A DNA stretch of 64,000 nt from Antedon bifida (Eukaryota > Echinodermata > Crinoidea > Comatulida > Antedonidae). Positions within the stretch are counted from its first letter, which is position 1; each line of letters begins with the position of its first letter. Under the pieces are notes generated by a model that did not search any database, was not told where the DNA came from, and saw nothing but the letters and a program-made list of their open reading frames with translations. Made by a program: the position numbers and the translations under genes. The DNA lies in contig OY727096.1 in assembly GCA_963402885.1 (NCBI GenBank), positions 19,139,820 through 19,203,819 on the forward strand. The letters are read 5' to 3'. This document shows, piece by piece, positions 24,952 to 57,700 of the stretch.

Positions 24952-26539
24952 GAACCTATAGCATCAGATAACCTTCCAGGATACGATCTTGACCGAGGGC
25001 TATCCAATACCCCAAGGCGGTATAACGACAACAAGACGGCGAGTAGTCTGTTTACTACCAGTGTTACTTGATACATAAATCTGCTTTGTTTGCTACCTGT
25101 GGTATATTGATGATAAATCAATTCTTTGTCGTGTGAATATAGAAGAGAGAGTCCATAAATCTGGTAAAGTGTGAACTTGCCTGTCAGGCCTAATAGTTCT
25201 CTTCAATTATCTGGCTATACAGGTATGGTAAATGGTCGTTTGTACCGTATTGTATTAATCTTGTCCATTTAATTGCACGAGTACTCGTGTTTGTTTAAAA
25301 AAAGTATATAACAAGTTGATAAAAGACATTAATGGCATAATATAGGGCCTACAGTTTCTGTCGAAATGGCGAACAATATTCCACGACATCGTATATGCAT
25401 TTTGAAAGGATAGTACAAAAAAGTACAAACATGGCCGGTAACTTAATCCAATGGCATTACATGAAACCCCTGTACTGTACGTTGCTGAACAAGCACAGAA
25501 GCGGCGCTACTTTGATGTGGGCCTATTAATGAATGTGGTCGAGCGGGATTTTCTTTCTAATAGGCCTAATTGGATCGCGTGGCTCTCGTCAAATGTGGCT
25601 ATACATTTCAAATGTGATCATCAAGTTTGGTTTTATTAATTTATATCATAATTAAAACACTAACAAGCTGTTGTTTTAGATTATGCTCTCATAATTATAG
25701 GTATTCGGTGACGTAATTATTATAGGTAGGAGAGTGGGGCGGGGTAGTCTGCTATGGAGAAGATTCCACTCTAACCATGATAGACATGTAGTTCTACTTT
25801 ATATATTAAGAAGTCCGACATCTTAAACATCGTGTTTTCAAAGTAGAAATGATTGGAGCATATAATGACAATGTCCTTAAAAAAGATCAAACGGAAAAAG
25901 TACTTTTATATAAATAACAACAAACAGGATGCGGGCCACTGAGAAACATCGGACTTTTTGGAATAGCGCTCGTGCATGTGTGTGTTACCGATTAACCCAC
26001 TTCTTGTGACGTCTTTATAGATGTACCTTTTATAATAACAGGGTGGCATACATCTAGGGTCAAAGGGTAACAAATCCCAAAAAGTACATTCAAGTCATGC
26101 GGGAAACTGAAGTCAGAACACACTGTTGTGTATTTGCGCATATAAAATAAACAATATCCGTGGAATATTCTTGCGGGAAAACTTAAGAAATAGTATTTGC
26201 GTAAAATAATACATACTATTAATAGTCACGCATTTTGTCTTTGGGCTGTGTTTATGACCATTACAGAAGTGACGATATCTCGATTTTTTTTCTTTTCGAA
26301 GAAACGATAACAAAAGTGGAAGATTAATATTATCGTCGGTGGATTTGTAATACTGTTTGGATATCCGCCAAAAATAAATTCACTGAATAATTTTGGTTCC
26401 GGTTGGACTCTCACCATTCATCTTAAAAATATCAACACACTATGCAATAGAGCTTGATACTCCCAAAGTGGTATTTAAATGATGTTTGAAATGCGTATGC
26501 TGCGAGCACTCGGGATAAGAGCTGTGCACTCGAAAGCAG

Positions 26540-27060
26540 GAAGAAGTTGTGCACACTGGCGATAAGAAAGTGAAAACTCTTTGCAGGAAGAGGTAGGGAC
26601 TTGGGAGAGGTGGGTCATAAAGAAAGCTGGGAAAGAGGTGGTGCTTTCGCTTGGGAGAGGTGGGTCATAAAGAAAGCTGGGAAAGAGGTGGGACTTTCGC
26701 TTGGGAGAGGTGGATGATAAAGAAAGCTGGGAAGAGGTGGGCTTTAACTTGGAGAGGTGGGTCATAAAGAAAGCTAGGAAGAGTTTTCAGCTTGGAGGAA
26801 CAGGTGGTTCATAAAGAAAGCTGGGAAAGAGGTGGATCCTCATGCTGGGGAAACAAGTGGGGCTTTAACTTGGAAAGAGGTGGGCCATAAAGAAAGTTGG
26901 GAAAGAGGTGTGGGGCTTTAGCTTGGAAGAGTTGGGTCATCAAGAAAGTTGAGAAGAGGCGGGTCCTCATGCCGGGGGAAGAGGTGGTCATCACGCAAGC
27001 TGTGACGAAGTGGGTTATCATTCTTTCTCGGAAGAAGTGGGCCATCAAGGAGTTTGGGGT
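26540..27060. repeat. About 50-bp degenerate minisatellite
   Basis: The phrase TTGGGAGAGGTGGGTCATAA begins at 26601 and 26651 and, with changes, at 26701 and near 26748, so the clearest period is 50 bp. Further copies (AGAAAGCTGGGAAAGAGGTG) continue irregularly to about 27060, roughly ten in all. The purine-rich plus strand makes several minus-strand frames look proline/serine-rich (26475-27112); these are repeat artefacts. Confidence 0.9.
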
Positions 27061-28675
27061 GAACTGAAAATGGAGTTATTTCAAAATCCAATATTTTAAG
27101 TCCCCCTTTCAAATCTGGGAAAACAACAACATTCGTTGACTATGTGAATGCAACAAAATATTGGTGGGTGGGTAGGCATAGAGTTGCAGAATAGCATAAG
27201 GAGCAAAAGCAGGGCAACTATAAATCATTTAACTAAATACAATCATATAAAAAAAATGTAGTTCAAATAGGTTGTCATGTGATACTTGTACATAAATATT
27301 ATTCTCGTTTTTAGGTCACATTCTAAAGGTTAATATACCTAACATGAATTTATAATATCGTGTAAAGGAAAATCAACGCTAGTAAGGTTTGTGGTGTTTC
27401 AAAAAGGGGAATAATGTTGAGTGTTATGTAAGTTACAAAAGAAAAGTCTGAGGAAAAGAAATAGTCCTAACAATTTAGAGCATCCAAATTAGCTTCCTAT
27501 AACTAATTATGCATTTCTTTTTACTGGTATTATCAAGCAAACCAAACAAACTACAAGACAGAATCAAGATATATTTTATCAACTTTATTTTAGATACACA
27601 CACCTTAAAATTGGAAGCTACGAAAGAACATTTCCAAAATTCAACATGTTATAACTTTAACAATCCAATTTTCTTCATTTGGGTAACAATTTTGGACCAT
27701 GTACCTACCCTGACATCAACGTGGGCCCTACATTGATATCAAGATGGTATCTTTTATCTGCATTCATTTACTTTATTACCAAAATGATTGAAAAACACAA
27801 GAGGTTTGAAGAGGTTACCTAGTTAACCAAGTTAAGTGTAGTTAGTTAACCAGTTAAGGTAGAAATATGTAACTTGACTGCAAAACATGTATTTAAATTA
27901 TTTAAGGTATGCATGGTCAATGAAGTAAACATGAGGGCAAATTTGTTAACCTAAGCTATGGTTAAGTTAACTAAATTTGACCAAGTTAATAAGCAATGTT
28001 TAAGGTGACTAAACCTAGATATAATTCAATTGTAATTGACAACTTCTTCCTATAACAATTCTAAATTGCTGAACTTCAAAATGGTATTTTTTCGCCAAAA
28101 ATATAATTCAAAACACAATTGAATTTCTTAGTTTTGCTGTTCTGTTTCTTGATAAAAACAGTGGAACCGGTTCACAGTTTACTTTCTGTTCAGAGCCTGC
28201 TTTGATTTTCTCTTCCGATTTGAATAAAAGAGGCTTAAACAAAAAGATGCTATGGGTTGATTTGAATAAAAACCATGTGTTGTCAAAATCGAATGGATTA
28301 AGGGAGAAGACAGCATGTGTGCTGAATCTGGGGCTGTCCATGTCAGTTTTTCAATCTAGCTGTCAATAGGGATATACTGTCAAAAGTATCCGCTAAAGGA
28401 CTGTGTTATGATTTTCACCTGCCGCCAGGTGTTGGAAGGTTACCATGGTAACTAAAATTCCCATCAGTGGATGGCTTCCTGGTATCAAAATCTAGTTGTT
28501 GCTATGACGATACAGGATGTTGCCATTCACGGTGGGATACATGATTAAACATGCGGAAGTTACTAAAAATTTCTTTTTCTTTTCATTGAAAATCACTTTT
28601 TAAATATTTATAATCAAACAAATCAAAATTATTGATAATAATAATAAAACTCTACAGATATGTATTTTACCAACT
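27061..28675. other. Intergenic DNA between ECHS1 and the NDUFAB1 3' end
   Basis: No exon recognised. A stretch at about 27815-28020 repeats GTTAACC/AAGTTAA-type boxes on both strands. TTACCATGGTAA at about 28440 is a 12-bp perfect palindrome. Confidence 0.5.
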
Positions 28676-28942
28676 TTTTCATCAACAGATTTTATTGAGA
28701 TTTTAGATTTTACATAGAATGGAACACTTTATAAACTGTACATAGTATGTGAGCATCTTGGGATGAAGTCAAATTAATGTTGAAATTGTCACCCATAGTT
28801 CAAATTTTCACCACTGTGACAACTTGAAGGACAGCTGCAGTTTATGTGGATAAGTCTATCAGAAACTTTTTAATCACTTGTATCAACTAAATTCACGTCA
28901 GAAACTTTCTCGGCTGAATCAAGATGCTCACTGTAATATTAT
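28676..28942 (-). other. NDUFAB1: Probable 3'UTR exon of NDUFAB1
   Basis: The acceptor TTTTTATCTTTTAG ends at 28943. It would pair with the donor ATATAG|GTAAGT whose last exon base is 30596, only 17 bases after the NDUFAB1 stop. The exon would end near 28676, about 15 bases past an AATAAA at 28696-28691 (minus strand). No long coding frame lies inside. The stop-to-junction distance is short enough to avoid nonsense-mediated decay by the usual 50-55-nt rule. This is a sequence-based prediction. Confidence 0.5.
28691..28696 (-). terminator. Likely NDUFAB1 poly(A) signal
   Basis: AATAAA on the minus strand, placed correctly for the predicted 3'UTR exon. Confidence 0.5.
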
Positions 28943-29587
28943 CTAAAAGATAAAAACAAAAATATTTGATCAACACAAAAAAATCACTAAGGCATTTAAT
29001 TAGATAACAGCAAAACGACATTTTATTTATTTACTTATAAAAAATATTTTTAAATAGCACAAATTATTCTTCAGGTCTCAAATGATTTTGTATAATAATT
29101 CTTTACAAAAATATTGTCTTGTCATTGATAATTTTTAATAAGGTCAGTTCTGTTTTATTTCTTCCTCAGAACATGACCTGAAGTTTCACTAATTTTTTGT
29201 ACACATTTAATTATGAAAGATTAGAATACAAAAGCAATATTCTAAAACGACTTGTCAACAAATATTTAGTGAAACATCCTATCAACTGTTGAGCAGTTGT
29301 TAGTTGGCTACACCCAATAGGATAATCAAATTTCAACAGTTTTCAATGTTGTATTTTTGGAAATGAATCAAAAACATGATTGTAGAACAGCAGTAAAAGC
29401 AGGCACCTGTAAACATTTTGGACCACCGATATTTACCTAATAGTTCAAGCATATGATAGTAGAAATTAGGCTAGGTTCGGACCACAAAGCTTCATTTAGA
29501 CTGCAAAAATACTAGCTCAACTTCAAGTGCAGTAACCCTACTGTAAGCCTCTAAAAAGTTTGTGGTAAAAGGTTTGGGCCACAAATC

Positions 29588-29704
29588 TATGTCTACCCTA
29601 TCAAATGTTAAGCCCATATGGACACGACGACATATCACTACCATATTTGGGCACACATCACACTTCTTTTGTCAAACTAGTTCGATAGTGTAGACAGAGC
29701 TTTA
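29588..29704. mobile_element. MITE family A copy in the NDUFAB1 3'UTR intron
   Basis: Internal blocks appear in inverted order relative to the copy at 30092, ending GATAGTGTAGACAGAGCT-TTA. The left end is decayed. Confidence 0.75.
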
Positions 29705-30091
29705 GGCTGCACTCATAGTCTATGTGATGCAGAAATTTGACCTAAAAAGTTGATAGTCCTGAAACTATCTATATTCAGAATATACAGTACAGTCCTAAAA
29801 TTACACAATATTTTTCTCTGCAGCAAGCAATGGGGTTTTAGTACCCTACCAAGGATTAACCCAGAAAACAATGTATGATGACTCAGGCAACACTAGCCTA
29901 GGATAAGTGGTTGATTCAGTCTTTAGGGCATTAAGAGACCCTTCACTGCCTTGTGCAACCTGTCAAAGAATTAAGCTATGCTCAGCTTAACATAAAATCT
30001 ATCAATGAGACCTCATCAATAATAAAAATGAAATTATGCATGCTATCCAATGATTTTATTTCAAAAATTGTCATTTTGTTCTATCGCAGTG

Positions 30092-30250
30092 TTATGTCTA
30101 CACTATATCAAACTAGCTTGACTGAAAGTGTGATGTATCCAATATGGTAGTCATACACTCAAATATGGTAGTGATATGACATCATCATGTCCATATATGG
30201 GTACATCACATTTTTTTGTCACAAAGTTTGATAGTGTAGACAGAGCTTTA
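30092..30250. mobile_element. MITE family A copy in the NDUFAB1 3'UTR intron
   Basis: Begins TATGTCTACACTATATCAAA and ends GTAGACAGAGCT followed by TTA. The CAAATATGGTAGTGATATGA and ATGTCCATATATGGG blocks are intact; CCAATATGGTAG is a partial internal duplication. Confidence 0.85.
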
Positions 30251-30612
30251 AGCATGCCATCCTTTGACTGTCAAATTATTCATATTTTAATTTTCGACTT
30301 AGCTGAGGATGCAGTGTACTTCATATAATATTTGTATTGCATAATCATCATCATTTGTATACTGTATACCTTTGACTCAATTACTTTTCTTCTAAATAGA
30401 GCAAGATTTTCAATTGCTCTTAACAATAAACCAAATGCAAATTAGAATGTTAGATACTGTAATATCTGAGAGTCTCCTTAAAAAAAGGGTCCAATTTTTA
30501 ATTATTTACCAATATAATTTATACTGGTTAAGAAAATGTACAGAGTACAAAAAGAGAGTACAAAAAGATACTACACAACCTTTGCCATGACTTACCTATA
30601 TGGAATGGGAGA

Positions 30613-51173
<20,561 letters not shown>

Positions 51174-51970
51174 CTTTACCGAACGATATCTACCAGTCAA
51201 ATACGACCAATCGCGTGTCGCGACGAAAAGACATCGTAAAAATTTCGCCGGTGGTAAACTCACATGGCTTACAGAAATAGAGGACGCTATAACCATTTTT
51301 TATTACCATGCAATATTAAAAGAAACTATTGATCTCTATTTTGATGTTAATATTTTTTCTTTAAAAAAAAATTCAGTCAGTATAAAAACAGATTTTTGAA
51401 AAGTATTTTATTTAATCATTTTCTCTACACTGATAATTTAATATGTTTATTAACCAGTGCAAGTACAATTTAATAAATTCCCATTCCCATTTAAAGTGTA
51501 ACCCAAAAATAATAATTTTTTATGGTAAATACTGTATTTAAAATATGTTTTAAATTATAAATGATAAAGTATAGTATTACAGTACTAAACTACTTTAATG
51601 TATCCGAAATCCACCAATATTTATTTTATAAGTACCTGTATCAATTCACAAAAAAAAATCACTATTATATACTAAAAGACCTATGACAGAGATATTGCAT
51701 ATAATTTCATTTTCTTATTTCATTTTATAAAAAAAAAATTGTCTTCAATAACAGCATGCATTTAAAAACTTACACTATTAACTAATTATTCAATGTAGTT
51801 AAGGTTAGTGCAATTTTTACGAGCAAATTAACACTTCCAATATGTTTATAATTTCAAGTAAGTAGTTTGACCCAAAACTTAATTTGGTGTTGCCGGTGCT
51901 TTGGTAGGAATTTTCACTTTAAATTTACACCTATCATACGCATAATTACCAAGGTTTTAACCCAGGTGGA
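51174..51970. other. NDUFAB1 promoter region and spacer to GID4
   Basis: The first about 130 bases upstream of the NDUFAB1 start are CpG-richer (CGTGTCGCGACGAAAAG at about 51213-51229) and probably hold the promoter and 5'UTR. Beyond 51300 the sequence is AT-rich and featureless. Confidence 0.5.
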
Positions 51971-52403
51971 AAAAACATCCAATTTTTAAAGTAAACACAG
52001 ATTTTCTAAAAAAGAAGTGTGTTTCTTATAAACAAACAGATATCTTATCATTCAATCAATTGAACATATTAATAAGAAAAAAAATTGTAGAAAAGGTACA
52101 TTTTTTTTATTATAACTTTTTAGACAATTTATTTAGGTAATTTCAATCATTTCAGACCACACTTACGATTTAATTTAAAAAAAATTTTAAAAAACATCCA
52201 ATTTTTAAAGTAAACACAGATTTTCTAAAAAAGAAGTGTGTTTCTTATAAACAAACAGATATCTTATCATTCAATCAATTGAACATATTAATAAGAAAAA
52301 AAATTGTAGAAAAGGTACATTTTTTTTATTATAACTTTTTAGACAATTTATTTAGGTAATTTCAATCATTTCAGACCACACTTACGATTTAATTTAAATA
52401 TTT
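51971..52403. repeat. Apparently identical 219-bp tandem duplication
   Basis: CATCCAATTTTTAAAGTAAA starts at 51976 and 52195. I find no difference between the two copies until after ACGATTTAATTTAAA. The duplication is therefore very young, or a haplotype/assembly artefact. It lies just past the GID4 3' end. Confidence 0.9.
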
Positions 52404-52446
52404 TTAAACAACATTTTGGAAGTATAAAATATTTATAAAATAATTG

Positions 52447-52452
52447 TTTATT
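52447..52452 (-). terminator. GID4 poly(A) signal
   Basis: AATAAA on the minus strand, about 130 bases after the GID4 stop codon. Confidence 0.6.
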
Positions 52453-52580
52453 GCATTTCCTCCGCCAGTAGGGTTTAAATTGTCATGCCAATTCTCTCAA
52501 GAGTCTTCCTCTCGACTGGCAATATGCCTACATTCTCTATTTCGGCAGTTTTCTATTTATCTCTAATCTTTGTACGTCCT

Positions 52581-54545
52581 TCACCGGAAAACGTAAATTG
52601 GCATGCTGTGATCTGGTACGTGTTCTAAATTCAACGACTGAAACCTGACAAAACAAAATCAAATGACGGAATCAAATAAAAAGAAAATGATAAATTAATG
52701 TTATAAAAACAAGTGGAGCTGTAGCTTGGTGGTTAACATGCTTGTCCTCCAATAACAAGGTCCAGGGTTCAATCCTGATCTAGTGCCAGGGTTCAATCCT
52801 GATCTAGTGCCAGGGTTCAATCCTGATCTAGTGCCAGGGTTCAATCCTGACCTAGTGCCAGGGTTGTAACTCACGATTCCCTAAGCCTCAAATAAGATTT
52901 AGTTTATAAGCATGATAAATTATAAAATAGGTTATCCATCCTGTAATTGGTAAGCTACTTGCTGTTGGATGCATATGAAATAAACAAATATATGGGAGGC
53001 ATCTTCATTGTTTATCAGAAGTTGTCAAATTAATAGTTTTTTGTATACAAAGCATACATTTTAAAATGTTTAAGTAAATAGAAGTCGAAAGAAAAGAAAT
53101 AAATGGTTAGAAATTGTTTAACCTCAAAACATACCATTCTGAGCTTTTGTGATAATAGTATCCATCGATGGCGCCCTTGGACTTCTGGTAACAGATATAA
53201 TAAAAACCAGCAAAAGATGCTCCACTGATGTCACGAATCCTGTGATCTGGTACTAAGAAATGCTCCTTAAGAAAAACAAATTAGGGATTTATTTTTTCTA
53301 TTCTTATTGAAATTATGTTGAATATTAGGATGGATCAAATGCTCAAACGGCTAAAGCCTTTAAAAATACTGAAGAACTCTTCCTTGGAGACACCCTATTA
53401 TGGGGACACTTTCCTGTGAAACAGATGAGAGGAAATATATATTTTAACACTACAGCCAATCTGACATTCTTATAATCACTAAATATTTCTAATGAATAGG
53501 AGGGGTTAGTTGTATTAGTATTTCTGTGCTAAAGGTCTCTTCACGATTTGTTGTAGTACATACCTTCCATCTCATGTAGATAAAATCATCATTTTCAAGT
53601 TGATCATATTTAAATGAATCCGAATTAAAGATGGTTGCAAACTTGAAAAATGATGGAAACTGACCCTAATAAAAAAAAAATGAAACTATTAATAATTGAA
53701 TAATTATTACTGCTAATTTATATTGTCAATTTTCATAATTACAATACATATATCAATTATTAATTTCAATTGCATGTACAGGTATTATAATAGATATTTT
53801 TAATTCATTTCCGATGCACACCCAATGTTTTTTATCAACGTCTTCATCAGCATCCCACTTTCGTGTCAGGAATGGATGTTTGTCACTTATGATCTCTCCA
53901 TCAAAGAAGGTAGTAAGTGTGGGATATTCCTCCGTCAGTCCTTTGATTCGAAGGTACCCACAGAGGTAACAGTTTTGTTCATCTACATGCTGAAAAAAAA
54001 AATTAGAAAACTGATTCCTGATTGGCCAGTTAAAAAACTTACACATTTTCAAAGTAATTACATATATATATAAAGTTTATTATTAACTCGTTCGACCAGC
54101 AGGTGGTTTGCATAGCGGCGTAGTGATATGCATGTAGTTTTTTAGGGGGATGATACAATGAGGGTTGTGGGTTTTTATTCTCGGAGAAAAATAGATTTTC
54201 CCCCATAGCTACTTTGGCCTATATCTTAAAGACTATTTCAAACAACTATAACAAAAAGAAAAAAATATGTCTAGGCCTAGAAATTCTCACAAGTAATGGG
54301 CATCACACTAGTGCAAGAGGGCTGGACCCACCAGGAACCCACACACAAAACATTGAAACACTCTCTCTTGGCCTAGCAAGAAGACGAACCTGAAGTTCAA
54401 CTTCAACTGTATAGCAACTGCCTTTGCTTTTTTGTTGGCCTTTAAATTTGGAACCGCTGTATAAAACAGACTTAGCAACACCAGGTTGTTGACAGTTAAT
54501 TGGCGGAGGTGGGTCCAACTTTAGTCCAGGCATATCTTTTGACAT
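52581..54545 (-). CDS. GID4: GID4, substrate receptor of the CTLH/GID E3 ubiquitin ligase
   Basis: Five exons: 54390-54545, 53822-53989, 53564-53665, 53135-53265 and 52581-52644; 206 residues. GID4 is the N-degron (Pro/N-end) receptor that brings substrates to the CTLH complex. Seen are [20 protein letters not shown] at the N-terminus, the barrel strands [39 protein letters not shown], and the C-terminal [19 protein letters not shown], close to the human protein throughout. The human isoform has a longer, low-complexity N-terminus (about 300 residues in all). Here the frame is open further upstream to 54602, but the first ATG in it is 54545. The exon 1 donor is the unusual GTTCGT. The gene is head-to-head with ATPAF2. 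Confidence 0.96.
52713..52985 (+). mobile_element. tRNA-derived SINE, copy 1, with amplified B box
   Basis: The head GGAGCTGTAGCTTGGTGGTT (A-box-like) leads to a B-box-like GGGTTCAATCC. A 24-bp piece holding that B box (CCAGGGTTCAATCCTGATCT...) is repeated four times from 52762. The body ends with ATCCTGTAATTGGTAAGCTA and TGGATGCATATGAAA. It lies in GID4 intron 4, antisense to the gene. Confidence 0.75.
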
Positions 54546-54797
54546 GAAATTGTCTTCCTTCCTTCTGCTCTTGGTTGTTAAAATGTTCTCATTATTTACC
54601 ACATAACGTCTGTATTTACTACAACTAAATGGCGTATGTGCATTGGCTAAACAAATACAAGGCTTGGAATTCTAACCAATTGAAACTTGTTTCAGTAAAG
54701 TTTATGTAGGCGTCGACACAGCCGTTCCTCAATAAAGTGCGGCGGTCGTAATTTTTTGTAAACAAACTGATTTAGCAGGCTTAAATCCTTTAAAATT
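54546..54797. promoter_or_regulatory. Bidirectional promoter between GID4 and ATPAF2
   Basis: The start codons are head-to-head and 252 bp apart. A CpG-containing patch (GGCGTCGACACAGCCGTTCC and GTGCGGCGGTCG at about 54710-54748) lies on the ATPAF2 side. No TATA box is evident. Confidence 0.7.
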
Positions 54798-57700
54798 ATG
54801 GCATTTAAAACATTGGCAAATCAATGTTTGTCTTCAATGCTTTTAAAATCTAGAATTCCTGCTGCAAACATGCTAAAAAGGGGTTTTAGAGGTAATATAG
54901 TTTAAATATATTGAGAGAAACAATTGTTAGGCTTAGCCCAGACGTGTAACCACATGTGTTTTGTGAGTGGAAACTGCCTGGAAACGGAGGAATAATATTA
55001 CGCAGTAACGCAAACATAGCTTAGGATAATTACAACTATACAACATAGAATTTAAGATGGATAAAACAAATTCTTTCTAACAACTTCTTCAAAAAACTTT
55101 TAGAAAGGAAGAAATTTTACAAATCAGTGAGCATTACTGAGTCAGAAGGTGTGTTTGAGATTAATCTTGACCAACGCAAGTTGAAGACACCATCCGGAAA
55201 GCTCTTGCAGGTTCCGAGTGAAGCCTTGGCTATTGCTGTATGCACAGAGTGGGACAAACAGACAGACATTATAAAACAACACACTATGCAGATGGTAAAA
55301 TATGTATTTTGTATGTTTTATTGTGTATTTATTTAATATTTATCATTGTTTTTATAATTGTCAGTTTTTCTATTTGCTATTTTTCTTTCCAGACAACTTT
55401 ATGCAACACAGCCCTTGATAACCCAACTGGTAGAAATAAAGAACAAGTGATAACATCAATACTCCATTTTCTTGACACAGACACAGTGTGGTATGCAATT
55501 ATTCACTGTTAAATAAATGATGAAGATAATACAATATGGTGATGACAATTGATAATTGTGGAGCTGTAGCTTGGGTGGTCGAAGTGCTTGTCTTCCAATC
55601 TCAAGGTCCGGGGTTCAATCCTGACCTAGTGCCAGGGTTGTAACTCAACTCCACTCCCTAAGCCTCAAATGGGACTTAGTTTATAATATCAATTATAAAA
55701 TAGTTTATCCATCCTGTAATTGGCAAGTTACTCCCTCTTGGATGCATATCAAATATTAAAAATTGATGATGTGAAAATTGGTAGAAGATACTGTATGATA
55801 GCAATTCTGGGGATGATAAACCATGATGACAGATAATGATAACAATTAGAGTGAAGATGATTATTGATAAATTCTGGTGATGGTGATTAAGATGATGAAT
55901 GTTAATAATTCTGAAAAAGATGATGATAAACAGTGATCGGAATATAAGATTATCAATATTAATTTAGTTACAGACAAGAATTACCGGTCGACCTTGTTGA
56001 ACTTCAGACAAGAGAATGGGACCCGCTGTTAGACTGGTTCAACTCTCGATACGAGACTGATATCACATCTACACAATCCATCATACCACCGGCAGTACCA
56101 GACGAAACACGAGCCAAGCTGAGACAGCATTTGATGACACACAACGAGTGGGCATTATTCGGTAGTGTATTTTGGCATAACATATTCATTACCATGATAT
56201 GAAATATAATTACTCAAATACTACACACCTGAAGACGTGTACAGTTTTTAATAACTAGCTATTATTTTAACTAATCTAAAGCTCTGTCTACACTATCAAA
56301 TTAGTTTGGACAAAAAAAAGGGTAATGTGCCCAAATATGATTGTGATAATTATGATGTCATCGTGTCCATATATGGGCTTATCACATTTTTTAAGACGGG
56401 GGTGTATCCTGTATAACTGACTATTTATGTTTTGGCAGGCTATGAAAGCGCAGTACAATCATTGAAATCTATCGTGGTTTCATTTGCTCTTATGGATCGG
56501 CATATTCATGTTGAACGAGCAATGGCGCTGTCCAGGTTAGAAGAAGAATTCCAAGTAAGTCGGCTGAATGGCCAAAAGCAAGCATTCATAAAAAAAATTG
56601 CAAGTAATTATTAATGACAGTTTCCTAAATGCAAGTGCCTCCTCTTAAGAACATGGAGTTTGAATTAAAAGGTATAATTAGCCATGGAAATTAAATAATA
56701 AATTATGTTGACTGATATTTAAAACAATTATAAATGAAACGGACACCACACCCAACTAATATATTATCAAATGTGCTATTTGAAAGAGAAAACATCTTCA
56801 CAGTTTATGGAGGATGTCCTTTTAATCTTAAAAATGACTTATTCAAAGATTCAATATCATCTACATGCTTGTTTGTTAATGTTACCTTATGAAGAAATCA
56901 AGTCACGTATAAAGTATATAAGTGAATATTCTTTCATTCTAAATCGATTAAAGTTGAATTGTATGACTGACAATAGCATGAAAATAATTACCTTTATGTT
57001 TAAAAAATTCCACCAAACAAATGTCAGCCGAACGTGCCGATAAAGTCCCTTTCAGTGTTCGGACACAGGGCAACACATCCAAAGAGTTAATCATGGTTTT
57101 GAATGTCCAATAGCGCTGTTTCCTGTGTGATGAGAACTACAGCTGGAAAGGGGCATGCTTCCTGGTTTTGGTTCCCGAGGGATTTTTACACTTTCTTGCG
57201 GGATTTAAGGCTGGTTTAGAGAAGTGGCTTGACCGCCTGGGTACAATTACATTATCCTCTCTCAGTAATGATGTCCAGACATGCTTAGCCATTGAGGAAA
57301 ACATACAGCTGGCCTAGCTTCGTGGTTATGTACAACATACAGCTGCCCTAGCCTCTTGGTTATGTTTGACAAAGCTTATGGCCATGATATAATGTGCTAT
57401 GGAAATTTGATCCACATGTGCATGAAAACAAACATAATGTGAGGTCAGTCTGAATAATGGACAGTATTAAAAGCGTACAATTGGTTTTGGGTCACAAAGG
57501 GCAATAATGTAAAATTACAAGTAAATACAATAGGAAACTTGATGTTGGTTAGGACACTTGACTGTCATACAGAGACCAGGGTTCAATTCCCGACAACTCC
57601 CAGTCTACTCAGCTGTAAATGAGTACCTGGTTGAAAATACTAGGGATGATAAGGTCGCGTGGAAAAGAAATGGCCACCCCACCACATAATGCCAAGGCTT

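Noticed and set aside
26475-27112. Three minus-strand frames rich in Pro, Ser and Leu
   Set aside because: They are translations of the 50-bp minisatellite and change frame within it.
52713-52800. tRNA gene candidates (also 31631, 45085, 55558, 57541)
   Set aside because: A- and B-box-like words are present but acceptor and anticodon stems do not pair and tails follow. Two copies share a body, so these are SINEs.
54543-54602. GID4 start at 54602
   Set aside because: The codon there is GTG and the frame upstream of 54545 has no ATG, so 54545 is the first usable start in this exon.
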